In this document: positions 57,824 to 64,000 of the stretch, piece after piece | How the letters are laid out: each line of letters opens with the position of its first letter | How positions within the stretch are numbered: the stretch's first letter is position 1 | Assembly (NCBI GenBank): GCA_934725855.1 | Contig: CAKVCL010000017.1 | Location: 1-64,000, forward strand | Reading direction: 5' to 3' | DNA length: 64,000 bases | Origin: an uncultured Cellulosilyticum sp. | GTDB taxonomy: Bacteria > Bacillota > Clostridia > Lachnospirales > Cellulosilyticaceae | Program-made: the position numbers and the translations under genes | Notes under the pieces: generated by a model | The model's database searches: none | Told to the model about the DNA's origin: nothing | What the model saw: only the letters and a program-made list of their open reading frames with translations

Positions 57824-59992
57824 TTATCTAGGCACTTCTTCCATAATAAAGGCTTCTATAACATCGCCTTCTTTAATATCATTATATTTTTCAAACATTA
57901 CACCACATTCATAGTTTGTGGCTACCTCTTTTGCATCATCTTTAAAACGTTTAAGAGAAGCTAAGTTTCCTTCATAAACGACAATACCATCACGTACAAT
58001 ACGTACGCCTGCATTTCTTACCATCTTACCATCTGTTACATAGGCACCACCAATTGTACCTAATCCAGATACTTTGAAGGTTTGACGAATTTCAGCATGA
58101 CCTACTACTTTTTCTACAAACTCAGGGTCAAGCATTCCTTTCATAGCAGCTTTAATATCATCAATAGCGTTATAAATAACACGATATAAACGGATATCTA
58201 CTTGTTCTCTTTCTGCCATGGCTTTAGTAGCTGCTTCAGGACGTACATTAAATCCAATAATGATAGCACCAGATGCAGAAGCTAATTGAACGTCTGATTC
58301 TGTAATGGTACCTACACCACCATGAATAGTTCGAATGCGAACTTCTTCATTGCTTAATTTTTCTAAGCTTTGACGTACAGCTTCTACAGAACCTTGAACA
58401 TCTGCTTTAATGATGATATTGAGTTCCTTCATTTTACCTTCTTGGATTTGAGAGAAGATGTCATCTAATGAAACTTTATTTGGTGTTTGCCCAATCATTT
58501 GTACACGTCCTTGTGCTTTAATACGTTCAGCCACTTGACGTGCTTGTTTATCACTATCGGCTACATAGAACATATCCCCGCCTGTTGGAACTTCTGAAAG
58601 GCCTAGAATTTCCACTGGAGTAGATGGTGTTGCTTTTTTTACTTGTTTTCCTTTGCTATCAATCATAGCTCTTACACGACCATAAGCAGAACCTGCTACG
58701 ATTGGATCACCTACTTGAAGTGTTCCAGACTGAACTAGTACAGTCGCAACTGGTCCTCTACCTTTATCTAATTGTGCTTCAATGATCGTTCCGCGTGCTT
58801 TACGCCTTGGATTGGCTTTTAAATCGCTCATTTCAGCTACCAGAAGAACCATTTCGAGTAAATTATCAATTCCTTCATGTTTAAGTGCTGATACAGGAAC
58901 ACAAATGACATCCCCGCCCCAATCTTCTACAATAAGACCTTGATCAGCAAGTTCTTGTTTGACACGGTCTGGGTTAGCCCCTTGTTTATCAATTTTGTTC
59001 ATCGCCACAATAATTTGTACGTTAGCTGCTTTAGCATGGTTAATGGCCTCAATCGTTTGTGGCATAACCCCATCATCTGCTGCAACAACTAAGATTGCAA
59101 TATCCGTTACTTGTGCGCCACGCATACGCATTGCTGTAAATGCTTCGTGTCCTGGCGTATCTAAGAATGTAATTTTTTGTCCATTTAAACTAACAGAAGA
59201 TGCACCAATGTGTTGTGTAATACCTCCTGCTTCTCCTGATGTGACGTGTGTTGAACGAATGGCGTCAAGAAGAGACGTTTTACCATGGTCAACGTGTCCC
59301 ATAACCACAACAACTGGTGGACGTTTTTCTAAGTCTTTTTCATCATCAATGACTTCACCAAAGACTTCTTCCATAACGTCTTTTTCTTCTTCTGGTTCAA
59401 CTAATACATCATACCCTTCAGCTAATTCACTCGCAAGCTCATAATCAATCTCTTGGTTAATATTAGCAATGGTACCTCTTTTCATTAATGTTTTAATAAT
59501 TTCTGTAGGGGCTATATTTAATAGCCCCGCAAAATCTTTAATTGAAACGGTTGGTGGTAATTGAATTACCTTAATATCTTCTACTACTTCATCTTTTGTT
59601 GGTTGATTATTCATAGGCTTGGTTACTTTTATACCTTTCTCTTTTTTTTGCTTTTTATTTTTGTTCTTTTTTGGTACTATATCAGTATTTTCTGTAAGCT
59701 TTTGGGTATCTACTTTTTCTTCTGTTATGTCAAGGGGTCTTGATGCATGCTTTTCTTCTGTTTGACTGACCTCTTTTATTTTTTCTTCTTCAGGTTGCTT
59801 TTTTTCTACGACATTCTTTTGGTCTGTATTTTTTAATTCTTTATAATAACCAATAATTAATTGAGCTTCTTCATCTTCTAATGTGCTCATATGGCTATGT
59901 ACCTCAAAACCATATTCCTTCAATTGGTCCATGATTTCTTTGGTTGAAATATTTAACTGTTTAGCGACTTCATATACCCTGACTTTTGACAT
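57824..59992 (-). CDS. infB: Translation initiation factor IF-2
   Basis: GTPase that brings initiator tRNA to the 30S subunit. G1 is [19 protein letters not shown]2 [11 protein letters not shown]3 [15 protein letters not shown]4 AMNKIDK. An N-terminal IF2-N helix ([20 protein letters not shown]) and a Lys/Glu-rich linker precede a second IF2-N copy. 722 residues, short for the family because of the short linker. GGAGGTG precedes the ATG; it lies 17 bp after ylxQ. Confidence 0.98.
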   Translation of the reverse strand: MSKVRVYEVAKQLNISTKEIMDQLKEYGFEVHSHMSTLEDEEAQLIIGYYKELKNTDQKNVVEKKQPEEEKIKEVSQTEEKHASRPLDITEEKVDTQKLTENTDIVPKKNKNKKQKKEKGIKVTKPMNNQPTKDEVVEDIKVIQLPPTVSIKDFAGLLNIAPTEIIKTLMKRGTIANINQEIDYELASELAEGYDVLVEPEEEKDVMEEVFGEVIDDEKDLEKRPPVVVVMGHVDHGKTSLLDAIRSTHVTSGEAGGITQHIGASSVSLNGQKITFLDTPGHEAFTAMRMRGAQVTDIAILVVAADDGVMPQTIEAINHAKAANVQIIVAMNKIDKQGANPDRVKQELADQGLIVEDWGGDVICVPVSALKHEGIDNLLEMVLLVAEMSDLKANPRRKARGTIIEAQLDKGRGPVATVLVQSGTLQVGDPIVAGSAYGRVRAMIDSKGKQVKKATPSTPVEILGLSEVPTGGDMFYVADSDKQARQVAERIKAQGRVQMIGQTPNKVSLDDIFSQIQEGKMKELNIIIKADVQGSVEAVRQSLEKLSNEEVRIRTIHGGVGTITESDVQLASASGAIIIGFNVRPEAATKAMAEREQVDIRLYRVIYNAIDDIKAAMKGMLDPEFVEKVVGHAEIRQTFKVSGLGTIGGAYVTDGKMVRNAGVRIVRDGIVVYEGNLASLKRFKDDAKEVATNYECGVMFEKYNDIKEGDVIEAFIMEEVPR

Positions 59993-60009
59993 AGATCCAC
60001 CTCCAAAGG

Positions 60010-60327
60010 TTACTTATTCGTTTGCTCCTGAATCATTTCACCGATCTTTGTTGCAAAATGAGTATCCACTACAGCAATCACTGCTCGAGGTTCTTTTCCT
60101 AGTATTCTTCCAATGGCTTCTTTCGTTCCCCATTCAACGCAAGTGATGTTGCGATAACTTGCTTTATCATTAAATAGTTTTTTTGTATTATTGGATGCAT
60201 CCGTTGCAACAATAACAATCTGCGCTGTTTTCTCTATAACCGCTTGTTTACAGGCAAATTCGCCCGCCACAAGCCCTCTTGCTTTTTGACACAAAGCAAT
60301 CATTTGATAAATTCTATTTTCCATCAT
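60010..60327 (-). CDS. L7Ae-family RNA-binding protein YlxQ
   Basis: Kink-turn-binding type small protein (105 residues): [40 protein letters not shown] and [17 protein letters not shown]. It sits between ylxR and infB, as in most Firmicutes, and overlaps ylxR by 14 nt. The exact RNA target in vivo is not established. Confidence 0.93.
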   Translation of the reverse strand: MMENRIYQMIALCQKARGLVAGEFACKQAVIEKTAQIVIVATDASNNTKKLFNDKASYRNITCVEWGTKEAIGRILGKEPRAVIAVVDTHFATKIGEMIQEQTNK

Positions 60328-60589
60328 AACTTTCTAGCTCTTTCTTTAATTGTTCGTAAATGCTTGGGTCCACAGCTGCTTTAAAAGAACGTTCTAACCC
60401 TTTATTTTTTTCAGCTTTGGCAAGGCATTCAACATTTGGACAAACATAGGCTCCTCTACCTGGTTTTTTACCATGAAAATCTAAAGAAAAGTTACCTTCT
60501 TGATCTCTAACCACACGAATCATTTCTTTTTTATTTTTCATTTCATTGCAGCCCGTACATTTACGTAAAGGAATCTTTCTTGGTTTCAT
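60314..60589 (-). CDS. YlxR/RnpM family RNA-binding protein
   Basis: 91-residue DUF448 protein: KPRKIPLRKCTGCNEMKNKK with VRVVRDQEGN, then DFHGKKPGRGAYVCPNVECL. The CxxC pair and the GRGAYVC loop are the family signature. Bacillus YlxR was recently described as a modulator of RNase P (RnpM); nucleoid-related roles have also been proposed. It follows nusA by 4 bp. Confidence 0.93.
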   Translation of the reverse strand: MKPRKIPLRKCTGCNEMKNKKEMIRVVRDQEGNFSLDFHGKKPGRGAYVCPNVECLAKAEKNKGLERSFKAAVDPSIYEQLKKELESYDGK

Positions 60590-60593
60590 TCAA

Positions 60594-61724
60594 TTATTCA
60601 CCTGCTTCTTCCGTCACATTGACACTCTTAATATCGATTTTCCAGCCTGTAAGTTTAGCTGCTAAACGTACATTTTGACCGCCTTTACCAATAGCTAGTG
60701 TTAAAATATTAGCTGGTACAATAACTTTTGCATTACGTTCTCCAGCTGTTTCATCTAATTCTACTTCAAGGACTTTCGCAGGACTTAATGCTTCTTTGAT
60801 AAATTCTTTTGGATCCTCATGCCAATGAACAACATCAATTTTTTCACCATTAAGCTCTTCTACAATGGTATTAATACGTTTGCTTTTTTCACCTACACAA
60901 GCCCCTACTGGATCAACGTTTGGATCATTTGAGTAAACAGCAATCTTACTTCTTGAACCTGCTTCTCTGGCAATACTCTTAATGACAACGGTTCCTTCTT
61001 TAATTTCAACGACTTCTTGTTCAAATAAACGTTTAACTAGTTCTGGGTGGGTACGAGATACGATCACCTGAGCGCCCATATTTTTGCTCTTACCATCCAT
61101 TTTGTTTTCATTTTTATTGAAATCTCTTACATTAAGTAGGTAAAAGGCTTTAAGACCTGTCATGCCTTCTCCTTCTTCCATTTGCACATCAAAATTATCA
61201 TTTGGCATGGCTTCTGTAGCAGGAAGAGAAGCTTCTGTAAAATCAAGCTGTACAATATAACCATTTTTTTCTTTTCTTAAAACTTTACCTTTTACAATGT
61301 CATTTAATTTCACACTGTATTCTTCATAAACCATTTGTCTTTCTGCTTCTTTGATTTTTTGAATGACAACTTGTTTTGCATTTTGCGCAGCAATACGCCC
61401 AAAGTTTCTTGGCGTAATTTCTACATCAATAACATCCTCTAAATCTACAATGGAATTTAATGCTCTTGCATCCGTTAAACCAATTTCAAGTAGTTCATTC
61501 ATGACTTCATCATCAGGCACAACCGTTTTAGAAGCGTAAACTTGCACTTCACCTGTATTTTCATTGATTGTAATTTTAAGATTTTGCTTAGCATTAGCAC
61601 TCATTCCAAAATGCTTTTTACAAGCCACTTCAATAGATTGTTTAATGGCATCAATTAATTTTTCCTTATTAATTCCTTTAGACTTTGCAATTTCATCAAT
61701 TGCTGCAATAAAATCGTTACTCAT
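60594..61724 (-). CDS. nusA: Transcription termination/antitermination protein NusA
   Basis: RNA polymerase-binding elongation factor (376 residues). N-terminal domain up to about residue 130, S1 domain (VKGKVLRKEKNGYIVQLDFT), and two KH domains (VGACVGEKSKRINTIVEELN and LTLAIGKGGQNVRLAAKLTG). The C-terminal acidic repeats of proteobacterial NusA are absent, as expected for Firmicutes. It follows rimP by 19 bp. Confidence 0.97.
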   Translation of the reverse strand: MSNDFIAAIDEIAKSKGINKEKLIDAIKQSIEVACKKHFGMSANAKQNLKITINENTGEVQVYASKTVVPDDEVMNELLEIGLTDARALNSIVDLEDVIDVEITPRNFGRIAAQNAKQVVIQKIKEAERQMVYEEYSVKLNDIVKGKVLRKEKNGYIVQLDFTEASLPATEAMPNDNFDVQMEEGEGMTGLKAFYLLNVRDFNKNENKMDGKSKNMGAQVIVSRTHPELVKRLFEQEVVEIKEGTVVIKSIAREAGSRSKIAVYSNDPNVDPVGACVGEKSKRINTIVEELNGEKIDVVHWHEDPKEFIKEALSPAKVLEVELDETAGERNAKVIVPANILTLAIGKGGQNVRLAAKLTGWKIDIKSVNVTEEAGE

Positions 61725-61743
61725 TTTTTTCCTCCTCTAATAG

Positions 61744-62205
61744 CTAAAAAACAATCGCCAATCTTACGACTGCTACATTTTTCATATCAAATTCTAGCTT
61801 GACACCTTCATCTTCTAAATAGAGCGTATCGTCTGTTTTGCCAACTAATGTAGCGGTATAGTTCTTCTCACCTTCTACTGCTTTATAAAGCTTAACGTCT
61901 ACTAATCTACCTTTGAAGCGTTCGAATTCTCTATCTTTTTTCAAAACACGATCAAGCCCTGGTGAACTGACCTCTAAAATATAAGGTTCTTTAATTGGGT
62001 CTTCTCGGTCTAGTACTTCTTCAATGGCACGACTGGTTATTTGACAATCCTCAATCGTCACACCACCCTCTTTATCAATATATATTCTTAAATAATAATT
62101 AGGGCCTTCTTTAACATATTCTACATCCACCAGTTCAAACTTAAATTCAGCAAGAATAGGTTCTAAATAACCTTCGATGGTTTCAAGTATTTGTTTTTTA
62201 TTCAT
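61744..62205 (-). CDS. rimP: Ribosome maturation factor RimP
   Basis: 30S maturation factor (153 residues): YLEPILAEFKFELVDVEYVK, YYLRIYIDKEGGVTIEDCQI and YILEVSSPGLDRVLKKDREF followed by the C-terminal SH3-like part. I choose ATG 62205 (MNKKQILET), 7 nt after AAGGA; the frame is open about 33 codons further upstream but that part does not look coding and crosses the promoter. First gene of the nusA operon. Confidence 0.95.
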   Translation of the reverse strand: MNKKQILETIEGYLEPILAEFKFELVDVEYVKEGPNYYLRIYIDKEGGVTIEDCQITSRAIEEVLDREDPIKEPYILEVSSPGLDRVLKKDREFERFKGRLVDVKLYKAVEGEKNYTATLVGKTDDTLYLEDEGVKLEFDMKNVAVVRLAIVF

Positions 62206-62236
62206 TGTGTCATCCTTTCTTAACTTATAGTTTGAC

Positions 62237-62265
62237 ATAATCTTCAATAATATACACCTAAACAA
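62237..62265 (-). promoter_or_regulatory. Candidate promoter of the rimP-nusA-infB operon
   Basis: On the minus strand TTGTTT (complement of 62260-62265) and GATTAT (complement of 62237-62242) have a 17-bp spacer and lie just after the ispG terminator hairpin, 32 bp before the rimP start. Confidence 0.5.
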
Positions 62266-62268
62266 TAC

Positions 62269-62296
62269 GAAAGAGTGGGTAAAAACCCACTCTTTC
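62269..62296 (-). terminator. Terminator hairpin after ispG
   Basis: A perfect 12-bp stem, GAAAGAGTGGGT (62269-62280) and ACCCACTCTTTC (62285-62296), has a 4-nt loop. The minus-strand tail GTATTGTTT is only weakly T-rich, so some read-through into rimP is likely. Confidence 0.65.
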
Positions 62297-62374
62297 TGAC
62301 ACATTCATGATTATAATAACCATATTATACTATTCTTTCTTTTAAAAAGCAAGCTTTTCTCCAAAAGGCCCCTC

Positions 62375-63427
62375 CTACAACTTGCCTAATTCTTCCATAA
62401 AGGCATCAAATAATGCCTCTTCTTTTACTTTCTTGATGATTTCACCCTTTTTGAAGATTAAACCTTCTCCTTTTCCCCCAGCAATCCCTATATCGGCTTC
62501 TCTTGCTTCACCAGGGCCATTAACCACACATCCCATAACGGCTATTTTAATATTCTTCTTTAATGACTTAGTCGCCTCTTCTACTTTTTGTGCTAGCTCA
62601 ATAAGTCCCACTTCTGTACGTCCACAAGTTGGGCATGAGATAATCTCTACCCCATATTCACCCAGTTTTAAAGCTTGAAGTACCTCTTTGGCACATTCAA
62701 CTTCTTTAACAGGGTCGTCTGAAAGTGAGACACGAATAGTGTCTCCAATCCCTCTAGATAAAATAGCACCTAGGCCAACTGATGATTTAATGGTGCCTTT
62801 ATATAAAGTCCCTGCTTCGGTAATCCCTACATGAAGTGGATAGTCATAACGCTGTGCAAAAGTGGTATAGGTTTCAATGGCAAGTGGCACATTCGATGCT
62901 TTTAATGAAACCACAATATCTCTAAAATCCAAAGCTTCTAAAATACGAATATGCTCACTCGCACTTTCTACCATAGATGAGGCATTGACCCCACCATACT
63001 TTTGAAGATTCTCTTTACTAATAGAACCAGAATTCACACCAATTCGAATGGGGATTTGATACGCCTTTGCTTTTTCTACTACTTTTTGAACACGCTCTTC
63101 ACTCCCGATATTTCCTGGATTAATACGCAATTTATTCACGCCATTTTCAATCGCCATTAACGCTAAACGATAATCAAAATGAATATCTGCAACCAATGGA
63201 ATATGAATTTGTGGCACAATTTTCTCTATCGCTCTTGCTGCTTCTTCATGCGGTACAGCAACACGCACAATTTGGCATCCTGCTTCTTCTAAAGCTAAGA
63301 TTTGTCTAACCGTTGCTTCCACATCTTGTGTTTTGGTATTGGTCATCGATTGGATGGTAATTGGATTTCCTCCACCAATGGCAACATCTTTTATTTTTAC
63401 AATTCTTGTTTGCTCTCTTGTATACAT
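62375..63427 (-). CDS. ispG: 4-hydroxy-3-methylbut-2-en-1-yl diphosphate synthase (IspG/GcpE)
   Basis: [4Fe-4S] enzyme of the MEP isoprenoid pathway. N-terminal TIM barrel (VKIDVAI-type start, [42 protein letters not shown]). The C-terminal cluster ligands are in [13 protein letters not shown] and [20 protein letters not shown]. 350 residues. The ATG overlaps the rseP stop (TAATG), the conserved dxr-rseP-ispG arrangement. Confidence 0.97.
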   Translation of the reverse strand: MYTREQTRIVKIKDVAIGGGNPITIQSMTNTKTQDVEATVRQILALEEAGCQIVRVAVPHEEAARAIEKIVPQIHIPLVADIHFDYRLALMAIENGVNKLRINPGNIGSEERVQKVVEKAKAYQIPIRIGVNSGSISKENLQKYGGVNASSMVESASEHIRILEALDFRDIVVSLKASNVPLAIETYTTFAQRYDYPLHVGITEAGTLYKGTIKSSVGLGAILSRGIGDTIRVSLSDDPVKEVECAKEVLQALKLGEYGVEIISCPTCGRTEVGLIELAQKVEEATKSLKKNIKIAVMGCVVNGPGEAREADIGIAGGKGEGLIFKKGEIIKKVKEEALFDAFMEELGKL

Positions 63428-64000
63428 TATCCTCTAAGCCTCATAATATCATTGTATAATACGACTACTGTTAAAAGCATTAATAAAATCATTCCAATAA
63501 AGTGAACAGCTCCCTCTTTTTCAGCTGGTATTGCTTTTCCTCTTATCATTTCAACTAAAACGAAAAAGATCCGTCCACCATCTAGAGCTGGAATAGGCAG
63601 TAAATTCATCACGCCTAAGTTAGCAGACAACAAAGCTGCTAAATAAACCATATTAAGAACAGCCAGTTGTACACCACCCGTTTGCATACTATTATTCCAT
63701 ACCTGACTGCCTGCGTCAACCACTCCCACGATTCCAGCTACATTGTCAAACCCAATAGCCCCCGAAATAAGTCCAACTAGTGAATCCCATACCATTTTAA
63801 TGACTTGTACCATCAAAATAAAGCCCATCTTGATATTATATAGCACATTAAAATGTGTCAATTTCACACTAAACCCAAAGCGTGGATTTTTGCCTTGTTC
63901 TAAGACTCTTGTTTGAATAGGAACTTCTACTTTTTTACCATTTCGCTGGACAGTTAGTGTATAAAGCTTTTCTTCTTTTTCTAAATAGGGCTGCATATCC
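63427..64000 (-). CDS. rseP: Site-2 protease RseP, C-terminal part (cut by window edge)
   Basis: Membrane zinc protease for regulated intramembrane proteolysis. Only the last 190 or so residues are in the window: the end of the PDZ domain ([20 protein letters not shown]), membrane segments, the catalytic-Asp motif [20 protein letters not shown] and a final membrane helix. The HExxH site would lie upstream, beyond position 64000. The frame is open to the edge, so this is a partial gene, not a truncated one. Confidence 0.93.
   Translation of the reverse strand, partial: DMQPYLEKEEKLYTLTVQRNGKKVEVPIQTRVLEQGKNPRFGFSVKLTHFNVLYNIKMGFILMVQVIKMVWDSLVGLISGAIGFDNVAGIVGVVDAGSQVWNNSMQTGGVQLAVLNMVYLAALLSANLGVMNLLPIPALDGGRIFFVLVEMIRGKAIPAEKEGAVHFIGMILLMLLTVVVLYNDIMRLRG

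Noticed and set aside
58959..59444. 161-codon open plus-strand frame inside infB
   Set aside because: It is antisense to the GTPase domain of IF-2, has no ribosome-binding site and no recognisable protein motif; the minus-strand gene explains it.
61744..62304. Longer RimP with about 33 extra N-terminal residues
   Set aside because: The extension crosses the candidate promoter and terminator region, has no ribosome-binding site and does not fit the family start.
1..64000. CRISPR arrays, insertion-sequence transposases or prophage genes
   Set aside because: No regular direct-repeat array, transposase or phage structural gene was seen; the only mobile element visible is the intron end at the left edge.

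Overview
This window reads as chromosome from a low-GC, anaerobic, Gram-positive Clostridia-type bacterium, most likely in the Lachnospirales (a Cellulosilyticum-like organism would fit, but that is a weak inference). The evidence is the dgt-dnaG-rpoD order, the rimP-nusA-ylxR-ylxQ-infB-rbfA-nrnA-truB-ribF-rpsO-pnp order, a T-box leader on a single-chain glycyl-tRNA synthetase, pyruvate phosphate dikinase, a bifurcating-type [FeFe] hydrogenase, and strong AGGAGG-like ribosome-binding sites. Almost every gene is on the minus strand. The only plus-strand genes I can support are tRNA-Leu (15603-15685) and a small DUF4397 gene (40329-40970), so replication probably runs from high to low coordinates.

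Layout: 1-70 is the 5' end of a group II (class C type) intron sitting directly after the rpoD terminator. 72-4047 is the dgt-dnaG-rpoD operon. 4193-10009 is an accessory island with two antibiotic-acetyltransferase relatives, a flavodoxin-fold reductase, an unknown protein, a MATE exporter, a deletion-fused pair of pseudogenes and about 0.8 kb of decayed sequence. 10042-15436 holds ppdK, T-box-controlled glyS and an orphan ECF sigma factor. 15603-24503 holds tRNA-Leu, a ComFB protein, a PBP/RodA pair, a U32 protein, zapA, ruvAB, a DUF896 protein and proB. 24529-31479 holds a divergent topoisomerase IV pair, a Cys-rich DUF1292 protein, a cyclophilin and an M18 aminopeptidase.

31616-38743 is a hydrogen-metabolism operon: the three-subunit NADH/ferredoxin-type [FeFe] hydrogenase (hydC-hydB-hydA) followed by a PAS-containing sensory-type hydrogenase and a PP2C-type phosphatase, so catalyst and putative H2 sensor appear to be co-transcribed. 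41813-47738 is the most interesting locus. It is a tightly coupled six-gene operon encoding a NifH-like ATPase reductase, a siderophore/heme/corrinoid-type ABC importer and two NifD/NifK-like subunits. A good candidate Fur box lies at its promoter. The cysteine pattern (three in one subunit, one in the other) points to a single interface FeS cluster, as in dark protochlorophyllide reductase, rather than to nitrogen fixation. I infer an iron-responsive system that imports a metal chelate or tetrapyrrole and reduces it.

47994-51623 carries three GNAT acetyltransferases, a decayed fragment of one of them, a methyltransferase-like protein and a CPBP protease. 51708-64000 is the conserved translation and RNA-processing operon preceded by ispG and the C-terminal part of rseP, which runs off the right edge. 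Several RNA control elements are visible: the glycine T-box, an rpsO leader hairpin and a long hairpin upstream of pnp.
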